Shown here: one piece after another, positions 17,073-25,141 of the stretch
Layout of the letters: each line of letters starts with the position of its first letter
How positions within the stretch are numbered: the first letter of the stretch is position 1
Source: Luteibacter pinisoli
GTDB taxonomy: Bacteria; Pseudomonadota; Gammaproteobacteria; Xanthomonadales; Rhodanobacteraceae
Assembly: GCF_006385595.1 (NCBI RefSeq)
Contig: NZ_CP041046.1
Location: 1,922,001 to 1,986,000 of the forward strand
Length of the DNA stretch: 64,000 nt
Direction of reading: 5' to 3'
Made by a program: the position numbers and the translations under genes
The notes under the pieces: generated by a model
Databases searched by the model: none
What the model was told of the DNA's origin: nothing
Seen by the model: the letters and a program-made list of their open reading frames with translations, nothing else

Positions 17073-17540
17073 ATGCATAGCATCGTCCGCAAGTTTGGCC
17101 TCGTCGTCGCTGCCATCGTCCCGCTGTCGCTGACAGCGTGCTACGAGCAGCCGCGCCGGGTGGTTCGCGAGGATCGCGTGGTCTACGAAGGCGGTGGCTC
17201 GCGCCGCTGCGCCCAGTGTGGCGTGGTCAGCGATGTCCAGCAGATCTACACCGATCGCCAGTCGTCACCGCTCGGTGCTGTGATCGGCGCCGTCGCCGGT
17301 GGCGTGCTGGGCAGCACGATCGGCAAGGGTGACGGCCGCTCGGCCGCTACCGTCGGTGGCGCGGTGGTCGGCGGCGTCGTCGGCAACCAGGTAGGCAAGC
17401 GCAATGGCCAGGATGTGGCGTGGCAGGTGCGCGTACGGCTTGATGATGGCCGCTCCGCCGTGATCACGCAGGCCGACGATCCGCAGCTGCGCCCTGGCGA
17501 TTACGTGGAAATCCGTGGTGACCACGTCTATCGCATGTGA
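17073..17540 (+). CDS. Glycine-zipper 2TM-domain lipoprotein (second copy)
   Basis: 155 residues, same family as the preceding gene. It has a lipobox SLTACY, a CAQC pair at about 47-50, the glycine zipper at 67-109 (GAVIGAVAGGVLGSTIGKG, GAVVGGVVGNQVGK) and a short C-terminal beta domain ending RPGDYVEIRGDHVYRM. The zipper and the C-terminal RPGDxVEI pattern match the neighbour, which suggests duplication. A strong terminator follows. Confidence 0.82.
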   Translation: MHSIVRKFGLVVAAIVPLSLTACYEQPRRVVREDRVVYEGGGSRRCAQCGVVSDVQQIYTDRQSSPLGAVIGAVAGGVLGSTIGKGDGRSAATVGGAVVGGVVGNQVGKRNGQDVAWQVRVRLDDGRSAVITQADDPQLRPGDYVEIRGDHVYRM

Positions 17541-17567
17541 TGCGATAGACGGCTAGACGTCCAAATG

Positions 17568-17596
17568 AAAAAACCCGCCGCGAGGCGGGTTTTTCT
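17568..17596 (+). terminator. Rho-independent terminator after the glycine-zipper genes
   Basis: AACCCGCC-GCGA-GGCGGGTT stem with a tetraloop, followed by a T-run on the plus strand and preceded by an A-run. It terminates the two lipoprotein genes. Confidence 0.88.
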
Positions 17597-17601
17597 TTGG
17601 G

Positions 17602-17626
17602 CAAAAAAAAGACCCTCTTCTGAGGG
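17602..17626 (-). terminator. Rho-independent terminator of the SleB-like gene
   Basis: On the minus strand CCCTC-AGAA-GAGGG is followed by TC and eight T residues. It lies 66 bp beyond the stop of the convergent SleB-type gene and sits back to back with the plus-strand terminator. Confidence 0.8.
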
Positions 17627-17691
17627 CCCCTTTTCCCGGGAATCACAAGCTGCCCGCTCTGATTCCTTTTCCCCGCGCGTTGTCGCGTGTT

Positions 17692-18126
17692 TTAGTTCAC
17701 GGCGTAGAACGCATGGTCACCGATCTTGCGAACGATGCGGCTGGCGGACCAGCTCGGTGAAACCGCTACCGTGGCGAAGTGGTCGGCCTGCGGCACGTAG
17801 ACCAGGCGTTCGCTCTTGGGCAGGCTCCAGTTGTTCATGGAATCACCAGCGATCTTCCATGCCTTCGACCACGAAACGAGGTCGGTTACCTCAAAATCTT
17901 TCGGTGTCGTGGTAATGGCGAACTGGCGCGGCGCCGAGACGACATCGCACACGTTCTTGCCACCCATGCCGCGATCACGCCGGCGGAGGGCCACTTCCGC
18001 CACGGCATACTGGCCGATGGTCGGTTCGCTACGTGCTTCAAGATAAACCGTCGTCGCCAGGCACGTCTGGTCGGCTAGGTGGCTCGGAAGGACGGACGCC
18101 ATCCAGAGCAAAGCGGAAAGTTTCAT
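17692..18126 (-). CDS. SleB-type cell wall hydrolase, secreted
   Basis: 144 residues. A short signal peptide (MKLSALLWMASVLPSHLA) is followed by the SleB/Hydrolase_2 core: CLATTVYLEARSE with the catalytic-type Glu, GQYAVAEVALRR, NVCDVVSAPRQFA, and a C-terminal ADHFATV...KIGDHAFY block. Family members are lytic transglycosylase-like enzymes acting on peptidoglycan. The protein is close to the minimal domain length, so there are no extra binding repeats. Confidence 0.8.
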   Translation of the reverse strand: MKLSALLWMASVLPSHLADQTCLATTVYLEARSEPTIGQYAVAEVALRRRDRGMGGKNVCDVVSAPRQFAITTTPKDFEVTDLVSWSKAWKIAGDSMNNWSLPKSERLVYVPQADHFATVAVSPSWSASRIVRKIGDHAFYAVN

Positions 18127-18616
18127 GTGTATCTGCCTCCAACGAGCTTTTCCGTCACTTGCGGCCTTGGAAAAAAGCGCCTTGGGGGACGTACGGGCGG
18201 TAGACGGGCGGGCAGGCCGTTACTACCTGGACTAACCGAATCGCAATCGCGCTTTATGCGTTAGGCACGCGAATGCTTCGGGTGTCACACACTGTGACTT
18301 TACTGGGTGGCTGTCCGGAGCCCCCGGTAGGGGTTCGCCAAAAGGGAGCGGCTTCGCGGAATGCGGCGGCTCCGTTGGCTTACAGCGCGCGATGCGGCAT
18401 GCGCACATTTCAAAAATCGCCGGCTTTCGCCGGGTCGCGCCAGAACCGTCATCGTCGACGGATCGTCGCGGGTGTAACCAGGGCGATACACCGTGGCCAC
18501 GAAATGGGATCGGCGGAGCCTAGTGGCGCGTCACGTTTTGTGCAAGTGCTCGGGTGGCGCGGTTCAGGTTTGGCTCACGCAACAGCGAGTTCATATTTGT
18601 AGAAGTGTGCAGAACA
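18127..18616. other. 490-bp stretch without a convincing gene
   Basis: No frame here has convincing coding character; the longest ones are rich in Arg and Ser and match nothing I know. Visible structures are the inverted repeat GTCACA-CAC-TGTGAC (18284-18298) and a small hairpin CCGGC-TTTC-GCCGG (18420-18433) that recalls REP-type elements. The stretch is upstream of the SleB-like gene and downstream of ygfZ, so it may hold the SleB-like gene promoter, an unrecognised small RNA or degraded sequence. Confidence 0.4.
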
Positions 18617-19408
18617 TCACGCAGGGAATGTCGAGATGATGTGCAGGCGCGCACCGTCGCTTTCAAGAGCCTGCGCCTGAACGACGCTGTCATCCAATAC
18701 GACAAGCGACATAGGTAGATCGTCGGAAGCGTTGTGCATCAACACGATGCCTGCATCGCGGCCGTCCATGCGCAGCGATTGTCCCGCGACAAGTGCGACA
18801 TCCGACCGCACCGCGCGCAGGTGTCGCTTGTGGCCACCGAGGAAATGCAGGCGCGCAGCAATTTCCTGCCCCGGGAAACAACCTTTGTTGAACGACACGG
18901 CACCCAGGCGTTCCATGGACAGTGCGGGCGGCAACAAGTTTCCCAGTGCGTCATCGGGAAGCCATGCGAAACCTTTTTCAACATGACGTGCAAGCCATGC
19001 ATCCGCATCGTCGCGCATGCCGATATGTATCGATGCATCACCTTCGCCGAACACGATCGTGCCGTCGTCGTTTTCATGCGCATGCATGTCGTCGTGCGCA
19101 CCATCATCACCATTGGCAACGAAGCGCGCATCGCCCAGCGTGATCTTTACTTTTGCACGGAACACGAACCGCTTGAGGTCGTTCGCGAGCGTTTCGCCAT
19201 CACCGCCGCGCGGCACGATCACGAAGCGTTCGTCGTCCAGCCGGGTGACCTGGAGCAGGGCGCGCACGCGGCCCTTCGGGTCGAGCCAGCCGCTCCATTG
19301 CCAGCGGCCCGTTTCCAGCGACAGGACGTCGCTGCTGAGCTGGGCATTGGCGAAGCTGGCGGCGTCGGGGCCGGCGAGGGTGATGGGGCGAGTGGTACGG
19401 CTCGGCAT
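18617..19408 (-). CDS. ygfZ: Folate-binding Fe-S cluster protein YgfZ
   Basis: 263 residues from ATG 19408. It carries the diagnostic KGCxxGQE motif (FNKGCFPGQEIAARLHFLGGHKR, about residues 175-195) of the YgfZ/GcvT-like family, which helps maintain or repair certain [4Fe-4S] enzymes with a folate cofactor. An upstream in-frame TTG at 19486 would add 26 residues without family resemblance and would crowd the divergent promoter, so the ATG is preferred. It is divergent from the succinate dehydrogenase operon, whose SdhB subunit is an Fe-S protein. Confidence 0.85.
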   Translation of the reverse strand: MPSRTTRPITLAGPDAASFANAQLSSDVLSLETGRWQWSGWLDPKGRVRALLQVTRLDDERFVIVPRGGDGETLANDLKRFVFRAKVKITLGDARFVANGDDGAHDDMHAHENDDGTIVFGEGDASIHIGMRDDADAWLARHVEKGFAWLPDDALGNLLPPALSMERLGAVSFNKGCFPGQEIAARLHFLGGHKRHLRAVRSDVALVAGQSLRMDGRDAGIVLMHNASDDLPMSLVVLDDSVVQAQALESDGARLHIISTFPA

Positions 19409-19534
19409 GGGCGCGCGCAGGAAGGGGTGGGGGAGTAAGATATACGGTCGGGCCAAGGCCAAACCAAGGCTCGCCGGTATCGTCAAGGTTGTGCTGTGAA
19501 GGCACAGGTATTACGCTTTTAGAGTTTTATAACC

Positions 19535-19702
19535 ATGTCCGACCACCCCTTGAAGCCCGCAAATGCGAACGATTCCGCTCCGGCGAAACCGCTCGTAACG
19601 CCCATCGTCCCCACGAATGGCGAGCCAGCGGTCGAAAAAGCGCCATTGGACCCAACGCGTTACGGCGACTGGGAAAAGAACGGACGCTGCATCGACTTCT
19701 GA
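19535..19702 (+). CDS. DUF1674 / SdhAF4-like succinate dehydrogenase assembly factor
   Basis: 55 residues: a variable, Pro/Ala-rich N-terminus and the conserved C-terminal block DPTRYGDWEKNGRCIDF. That block defines DUF1674, the family of the mitochondrial succinate dehydrogenase assembly factor 4 (Sdh8), which binds flavinylated SdhA and protects it before assembly. The gene lies 57 bp upstream of sdhC, in the same direction, which supports the role. It is short enough to be missed by ordinary gene callers. Confidence 0.85.
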   Translation: MSDHPLKPANANDSAPAKPLVTPIVPTNGEPAVEKAPLDPTRYGDWEKNGRCIDF

Positions 19703-19759
19703 GCGTAAGGCGACAGAGGGCAGTTCGGGCATCAGCGATTCCAATCCAGGATAGCCGCC

Positions 19760-20152
19760 ATGGCACAAACGGGACGACCGCTCTCACCCCACATGCAGGT
19801 CTACAAATGGCAAGTGCAGATGGTTTCCTCCATCCTGCATCGCGCCACCGGCATCATCCTTGCCGTCGGTAGCCTGATCATCACCTGGGGCCTCGCGTCC
19901 CTCGCCGCCGGCCCGGAAGCCTACGCGTCGTTCAGCGCCTGCGCCGGCAGCCCCCTGGGCCTGCTCGTGCTCATCGGCTGGACCCTGGCGTTCTTCTACC
20001 ACCTGGCCAACGGCATCCGCCACCTGGTCCAGGACACGGGCAAGGGCTACGCCATCGCGTCGTTCGTCCGCTCCAGCTGGACCTCGATCGTCGTGGCCAT
20101 CGTCCTCACCGCGGCTGTCTGGGCCTACGTGCTGACCGGGAGCCACGCATGA
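19760..20152 (+). CDS. sdhC: Succinate dehydrogenase cytochrome b556 subunit
   Basis: 130 residues with three membrane helices. The opening RPLSPHMQVYKWQVQMVSSILHR carries the conserved Ser and Arg of the quinone site, and the haem-ligand His is in FFYHLANGIRHLVQDTG. It anchors SdhAB in the inner membrane and passes electrons to ubiquinone. The stop overlaps the sdhD start (ATGA). Confidence 0.93.
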   Translation: MAQTGRPLSPHMQVYKWQVQMVSSILHRATGIILAVGSLIITWGLASLAAGPEAYASFSACAGSPLGLLVLIGWTLAFFYHLANGIRHLVQDTGKGYAIASFVRSSWTSIVVAIVLTAAVWAYVLTGSHA

Positions 20153-20535
20153 GCAAGGATCTGCGCAACCCGCTGGCCCGCGCCCGCGGCCTCGGCTCGG
20201 CGAAGGAAGGCGTCAGCCACTGGATGGCCCAGCGCGTCACCGCGCTCGCCCTGGTTTTCCTGACGGTCTGGTTCCTGTGCGTGCTGCTCGGCCTGCTGCA
20301 TGCCGACTACGCCACCGCCCGCGCCACCCTGGGCAAGCCCTGGAACGCCGTGCTGGCCATCGCCTTCATCCTGACGATGTTCCGCCACGCCTTCCTCGGC
20401 CTGCAGGTGGTGATCGAAGACTACGTCCATACCCGCTGGCTCGAAGTGGCCTCGCTGGTCCTTATCAAGTTCATCGCCGTACTCGCCGCGCTTGCGGGCG
20501 TGCTGGCCGTGCTGCGCGTCGCGCTCGGAAGCTGA
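20149..20535 (+). CDS. sdhD: Succinate dehydrogenase membrane anchor subunit
   Basis: 128 residues with three membrane helices. It starts with the typical LRNPLARARGLGSAKEGVSHW and has the haem/quinone-side HAFLGLQVVIEDYVH segment. It is the partner of SdhC in the membrane domain. Only 3 bp separate it from sdhA. Confidence 0.93.
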   Translation: MSKDLRNPLARARGLGSAKEGVSHWMAQRVTALALVFLTVWFLCVLLGLLHADYATARATLGKPWNAVLAIAFILTMFRHAFLGLQVVIEDYVHTRWLEVASLVLIKFIAVLAALAGVLAVLRVALGS

Positions 20536-20538
20536 TCG

Positions 20539-22326
20539 ATGGAAGCCTACAAGGTTCAACAACATAAGTACGACGTGATCGTGGTTGGCGCCGGTGGCGC
20601 TGGCCTGCGCGCCACCTTCGGCCTGGCCGAGAAGGGCCTCAAGGCCGCGTGCATCACCAAGGTGTTCCCGACGCGCTCGCACACCGTGGCCGCGCAGGGC
20701 GGTATCTCCGCCGCGCTGGGCAACATGGGTGAGGACGACTGGCGTTTCCACTTCTACGACACGATCAAGGGCTCCGACTGGCTCGGTGACCAGGACGCCA
20801 TCGAGTACATGTGCCGCGAAGCGATTCCGGCCATCATCGAACTCGAGCATTACGGCGTGCCGTTCTCCCGTACGGAAGAAGGCAAGATCTACCAGCGTCC
20901 GTTCGGCGGCATGACCACCCATTACGGCAAGGGCACCGCGCAGCGCACCTGCGCCGCGGCCGACCGTACGGGTCACGCCATCCTGCACACCCTCTACCAG
21001 CAGGCGCTGGCCCACGACGCGACGTTCTTCATCGAGTACTTCGCGATCGACCTCATCTTCGACAAGGATGGCGTCTGCCGTGGCGTGCTCGCGCTCGACA
21101 TGAACGAAGGCACGCTGCACCTGTTCCGCGGCCACGCCGTGGTCATGGCCACCGGCGGCTACGGCCGTGCGTACTTCAGCGCCACCTCCGCCCACACCTG
21201 CACGGGTGACGGCGGCGGCATGGTGCTGCGCGCTGGCCTGCCGCTGCAGGACATGGAGTTCGTGCAGTTCCACCCGACCGGCATCTACGGTGCGGGCTGC
21301 CTGATCACCGAAGGCGTCCGCGGCGAAGGTGGTTACCTCACCAACTCCGAGGGTGAGCGCTTCATGGAGCGCTACGCGCCGAACGCGAAGGATCTTGCCT
21401 CGCGTGACGTGGTCAGCCGCGCCATGACGATCGAAATCCGCGAAGGCCGCGGCGTGGGCCCGAACAAGGACCACATCCACCTCAACCTGATGCACCTCGG
21501 CCCCGAGGTCATCGGCGAGCGCCTGCCGGGTATCGCCGAGTCGGCGCGCATCTTCGCCGGCGTGGACGTGACCAAGGAGCCGATCCCGGTCCTGCCCACC
21601 GTCCACTACAACATGGGCGGCATCCCGACCAACTATCACGGCGAAGTCGTCACCAAGCTCGACGACAACCCGGATTCCGTGGTGCCCGGCCTGTTCGCCA
21701 TCGGCGAAGCCGCGTGCGTGTCGGTGCATGGCGCCAACCGCCTCGGCTCCAACTCGCTGCTCGACCTGGTCGTGTTCGGCCGTGCCGTGGCCAACCGCTG
21801 CGCCGAGGTCGTCAAGCCGGGCACGGCCCATCCGGACCTGCCGGCCAACGCGCTGGACAAGGCCCTCGGCCGCTTCGACGCGCTGCGCTACGCCAACGGC
21901 AATACGCCGACGTCGCAGATCCGCGCCGAAATGCAGAAGACCATGCAGAACGACGCGGCGGTGTTCCGCACCGGCGAGACGCTGGACGAAGGCTCGAAGA
22001 AGATTTCCGACGTGTTCGCGAAGTTCCAGGACGTGAAGGTCACCGACCGTTCGCTGGTGTGGAACTCCGACCTCATCGAAACCCTCGAGCTGTCGAACCT
22101 GCTCTCGCAGGCCGTGGCCACCATGCACTCGGCGCAGCAGCGTCCCGAGAGCCGTGGCGCCCACGCCCGCGAAGATTTCCCGGACCGCGACGATCACGAC
22201 TGGCAGAAGCACACGCTGGTGTGGATCGACGAGGAAGGCCGCTCGAAGTTCGATTTCCGTCCGGTGCACATGTACACCCTGACGGATGACGTCGAAGTCG
22301 TGCCGCCGAAAAAGCGCGTTTACTGA
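20539..22326 (+). CDS. sdhA: Succinate dehydrogenase flavoprotein subunit
   Basis: 595 residues, full length. FAD-binding GAGGAGLRA near the N-terminus, the covalent-FAD His in RSHTVAAQGGISAALGN, the active-site HPTG motif in FVQFHPTGIYGAGCL, the catalytic Arg in SRAMTIEIREGRG, and HGANRLGSNSLLDLVVFGR near the end of the FAD domain. It oxidises succinate to fumarate in the TCA cycle and complex II. Confidence 0.97.
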   Translation: MEAYKVQQHKYDVIVVGAGGAGLRATFGLAEKGLKAACITKVFPTRSHTVAAQGGISAALGNMGEDDWRFHFYDTIKGSDWLGDQDAIEYMCREAIPAIIELEHYGVPFSRTEEGKIYQRPFGGMTTHYGKGTAQRTCAAADRTGHAILHTLYQQALAHDATFFIEYFAIDLIFDKDGVCRGVLALDMNEGTLHLFRGHAVVMATGGYGRAYFSATSAHTCTGDGGGMVLRAGLPLQDMEFVQFHPTGIYGAGCLITEGVRGEGGYLTNSEGERFMERYAPNAKDLASRDVVSRAMTIEIREGRGVGPNKDHIHLNLMHLGPEVIGERLPGIAESARIFAGVDVTKEPIPVLPTVHYNMGGIPTNYHGEVVTKLDDNPDSVVPGLFAIGEAACVSVHGANRLGSNSLLDLVVFGRAVANRCAEVVKPGTAHPDLPANALDKALGRFDALRYANGNTPTSQIRAEMQKTMQNDAAVFRTGETLDEGSKKISDVFAKFQDVKVTDRSLVWNSDLIETLELSNLLSQAVATMHSAQQRPESRGAHAREDFPDRDDHDWQKHTLVWIDEEGRSKFDFRPVHMYTLTDDVEVVPPKKRVY

Positions 22327-22347
22327 TACCGGACCGGAGAGGCAATC

Positions 22348-23133
22348 GTGGCAGAGTTCACGCTACCCAAGAATTCCAAAATTACGGCCGGCAAGCATTT
22401 CCCGGCGAAGGGCGCGAAGAACACGCGCACCTTCAAGATCTATCGCTGGACGCCGGATGACGGCCAGAACCCGCGCACCGACACGTACGAAGTGGACCTC
22501 GATACGTGCGGCCCGATGGTTCTGGATGCCCTGCTGAAGATCAAGAACGAGATCGACTCCACGCTGTCGCTGCGCCGTTCGTGCCGCGAAGGCATCTGCG
22601 GTTCGTGCGCGATGAACATCGACGGCACGAACACGCTGGCCTGCACCCGTGCGATCTCGGAATGCGGCAGTGGCACCGTCGCGATCTACCCGCTGCCGCA
22701 CATGCCGGTGGTGAAGGATCTCGTGCCGGACCTCACGCACTTCTACGCGCAGTTCGCGTCGATCAAGCCGTGGATGCGCACGCAGAGCCCGGCGCCCGCC
22801 GACAAGGAGCGCCTGCAGTCGCCGGAAGACCGCAAGAAGCTCGACGGCCTGTACGAGTGCATCCTCTGCGCCTGCTGCTCCACGTCGTGCCCCAGCTACT
22901 GGTGGAATGGCGACCGCTACCTCGGCCCGGCCATCCTGCTCCAGGCGTACCGCTGGATCGTGGACAGCCGTGACGAAGACACCGGCAACCGCCTGGACGA
23001 CCTGGAAGATCCGTTCAAGCTGTACCGCTGCCACACCATCATGAACTGCGCCCGCACCTGCCCGAAGGGTCTCAACCCGGCGAAGGCGATTGCGGAGATC
23101 AAGAAGCTGATCGTGCAGCGCCGTTCGGCCTGA
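22348..23133 (+). CDS. sdhB: Succinate dehydrogenase iron-sulfur subunit
   Basis: 261 residues. The three cluster motifs are present: the plant-ferredoxin [2Fe-2S] motif SCREGICGSCAMNIDG with its distal Cys in TLAC, the [4Fe-4S] motif CILCACCSTSCPSYWW, and the [3Fe-4S]/[4Fe-4S] C-terminal CHTIMNCARTCPKGLNP. It transfers electrons from FAD to the membrane quinone site. It lies 21 bp after sdhA. Confidence 0.97.
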   Translation: MAEFTLPKNSKITAGKHFPAKGAKNTRTFKIYRWTPDDGQNPRTDTYEVDLDTCGPMVLDALLKIKNEIDSTLSLRRSCREGICGSCAMNIDGTNTLACTRAISECGSGTVAIYPLPHMPVVKDLVPDLTHFYAQFASIKPWMRTQSPAPADKERLQSPEDRKKLDGLYECILCACCSTSCPSYWWNGDRYLGPAILLQAYRWIVDSRDEDTGNRLDDLEDPFKLYRCHTIMNCARTCPKGLNPAKAIAEIKKLIVQRRSA

Positions 23134-23141
23134 TGAGGCCT

Positions 23142-23166
23142 GGTCCGGCCCCGACGGGGCCGGACC
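23142..23166. other. Perfect 11-bp stem-loop between sdhB and sdhE
   Basis: GGTCCGGCCCC and GGGGCCGGACC pair completely across a 3-nt GAC loop. There is no T-run after it on either strand, so it is not a normal intrinsic terminator. It may stabilise the 3' end of the sdhCDAB mRNA or reduce read-through into sdhE and ygfX. Confidence 0.7.
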
Positions 23167-23178
23167 GCTGGATCCCCG

Positions 23179-23427
23179 ATGGAAGAAGCCCGCCTCAAAC
23201 GCCTGCGCTGGCGCACCCGCCGCGGTACCCGCGAGCTCGACCAGCTGTTTGGCTGGTGGCTCGACGAGCGCTTCGCCGACGCAGACGAGGCCGCCAGGCT
23301 GGCATTCGATGAACTGCTGGACGTGCAGGATCCCGATCTCTGGGATTGGGTGATGGGTCATGCCCGTCCTCCACGCGACGACTGGCAGGCCATCATCGAT
23401 GACATCCGTGCAAGGCATCACCTTTGA
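23179..23427 (+). CDS. sdhE: FAD assembly factor SdhE
   Basis: 82 residues, the usual length. The family motif RRGTRELD is at about 13-20, and a five-helix bundle ends in DLWDWVMG. SdhE (SdhAF2/DUF339) promotes covalent flavinylation of SdhA. It is separated from sdhB by the stem-loop at 23142-23166 and overlaps the next gene by 29 bp. Confidence 0.93.
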   Translation: MEEARLKRLRWRTRRGTRELDQLFGWWLDERFADADEAARLAFDELLDVQDPDLWDWVMGHARPPRDDWQAIIDDIRARHHL

Positions 23428-23803
23428 GGCGCGCCCCTCGGCCGCGCTGACCCAGCTCCTTTGCCTCGTTGTGCTCGCCGGTGCCCTGGCACCGTGGCCT
23501 ACCAGCCTGCCGCTGGCGGCCCGCGCCTGCCTGTCCGCCGGCGCGCTCGCCGTTGGGCTCTGGCGGGTGCGTCGCTACCGGCAGCCCGCGCTGGCGGCCG
23601 TCCAGTGGCATCCCGAGGGCGCGTGGGTGGCCATCGACCCGCACGGCGCCATCCATGCCGCGGAACCCCGGGACGCCCGCGTGGTCGGTGAATGGGTGTT
23701 CCTACGGCTTTTCTGGCACAAGGGCAGGGCAACCCTGGTGCTCGGACCGGATAACATGGACGCCGACACGTTACGGATCCTGCGCATCCGCCTTGGGCCC
23801 TAG
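23399..23803 (+). CDS. YgfX-like membrane protein
   Basis: 134 residues from ATG 23399 (a GTG at 23408 is possible). Two membrane segments (about 17-32 and 37-53) are followed by a small cytoplasmic beta domain (WHPEGAWVAIDPHG, FLRLFWHKGRATLVLGPDNM). This is the topology of YgfX, the protein usually encoded behind sdhE, reported in Escherichia coli as a membrane-bound toxin partner of SdhE/CptB. Sequence similarity is only general, and the position after sdhE is the strongest evidence. Confidence 0.7.
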   Translation: MTSVQGITFEARPSAALTQLLCLVVLAGALAPWPTSLPLAARACLSAGALAVGLWRVRRYRQPALAAVQWHPEGAWVAIDPHGAIHAAEPRDARVVGEWVFLRLFWHKGRATLVLGPDNMDADTLRILRIRLGP

Positions 23804-23899
23804 CGACGGCCTTGCCGACCGCCGCCGCATCGGGCACTCTGCCGCGCGATGCATGCCTTTCGTGGCGGGCTCCCCACTTCCAGGTGTAATCCGACAGGT

Positions 23900-25141
23900 A
23901 TGTTCAGACCCCTCGAGCTCTTCATCGGCCTGCGCTATACGCGGGCGAAGCGGCGCAACCAGTTCATCTCGTTCATCTCCACGGTGTCGATCGTCTGCAT
24001 CGCCATCAGCGTCACGGCGCTGATCACGGTGATGTCGGTGATGAACGGCTTCGACAGCGAGCTGCGTTCGCGCATCCTCGGCGCCGTGGCGCACGTCACC
24101 GTCTCCGGCATCGACGAAACGGTGCGCGACTGGCCGCAGGCCGTCGCCATCGCCAAGGACACGCCGCACGTCGAAGGCGCCGCGCCTTACGTGGAAATCC
24201 AGGCCTTCCTGCAGGCGCGCCGCTCCAGCGGCGCGATCATCCGCGGCGTGCTGCCGTCGATGGAGCCGAAGGTGTCCGACCTCGACCAGCACATGGTCGA
24301 AGGCAAGATGACGGACCTGACCGACCACGGCTGGAACATCATCCTCGGCCGCGAGCTGGCCGTGCAGCTGGGCGTGGAGAAGGGCGACAAGGTCACCGTC
24401 GTCGTCCCGCAGTTCACCGCCACGCCGATGGGCGCGGTGCCGAAGCTGCGCAATTTCACCGTCAGCGGCATCTTCGAACTGGGCATGCAGGAGTACGACT
24501 CCAACCTCGCCCTGATCAGCATGCCGGACGCCGAGCGCCTCAACGGCCAGGAAGGGCCGACGGGCATCCGCCTGAAGCTGGACGACATGCGCCAGGCCTT
24601 CCCGGTGGCGCAGATGCTGGTCAACCGCCTCGGCCAGACGTATCGCGTGCAGACCTGGATGGACACCCACGCCAACTTCTTCCATGCGATCGACATGGAG
24701 AAGACGGTGATGTTCGTGATCCTCTCGCTGATCATCCTCGTCGCCGTCATCAACCTCATTTCGATGCTGATGATGCTGGTCACGGACAAGCAGGCTGACA
24801 TCGCCATCCTGCGCACGCTGGGTTCCACGCCGCGCAGCATCATGGCCATGTTCATGGTCCAGGGCCTGCTGGTTGGCGTGGTCGGCATCGCCGCGGGCGT
24901 CACCTTCGGCGGCCTGCTTTCGTACAACCTGCCGGCCATCGTGAAGTTCATCGAGCGCGTCAGCGGCCATACCTTCCTTGCGCCGGATGTGTATTACATC
25001 AGCGAAGTGCCGAGCCAGCTGCTGTGGTCGGACGTGGGTTGGGTGGTGCTGGTGACCTTCGGTTTCTCGCTGCTGGCCACCCTGTATCCGGCGTGGCGCG
25101 CCTCGCGCACGCAGCCTGCCCAGGCGCTCCGCTATGAATAA
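23900..25141 (+). CDS. lolC: Lipoprotein-releasing ABC transporter permease (LolC/LolE family)
   Basis: 413 residues. Starts FRPLELFIGLRYTRAKRRNQFISFISTVS, the signature opening of LolC/E. One N-terminal membrane helix, a large periplasmic domain (about 50-260) and three C-terminal helices. With LolD it extracts lipoproteins from the inner membrane and hands them to LolA. Only one permease gene is present, which fits a homodimeric LolF-like arrangement. It overlaps lolD by 8 bp. Confidence 0.9.
   Translation: MFRPLELFIGLRYTRAKRRNQFISFISTVSIVCIAISVTALITVMSVMNGFDSELRSRILGAVAHVTVSGIDETVRDWPQAVAIAKDTPHVEGAAPYVEIQAFLQARRSSGAIIRGVLPSMEPKVSDLDQHMVEGKMTDLTDHGWNIILGRELAVQLGVEKGDKVTVVVPQFTATPMGAVPKLRNFTVSGIFELGMQEYDSNLALISMPDAERLNGQEGPTGIRLKLDDMRQAFPVAQMLVNRLGQTYRVQTWMDTHANFFHAIDMEKTVMFVILSLIILVAVINLISMLMMLVTDKQADIAILRTLGSTPRSIMAMFMVQGLLVGVVGIAAGVTFGGLLSYNLPAIVKFIERVSGHTFLAPDVYYISEVPSQLLWSDVGWVVLVTFGFSLLATLYPAWRASRTQPAQALRYE

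Noticed and set aside
18273..18602. 109-codon frame in the gap downstream of ygfZ
   Set aside because: Mixed composition, no motif, no Shine-Dalgarno and a competing frame on the other strand. Not supported as a gene.
20125..22269. 714-codon frame antisense to sdhD and sdhA
   Set aside because: It is an antisense shadow of strongly conserved sdhA. Low-complexity His/Val/Gly composition and no motif.
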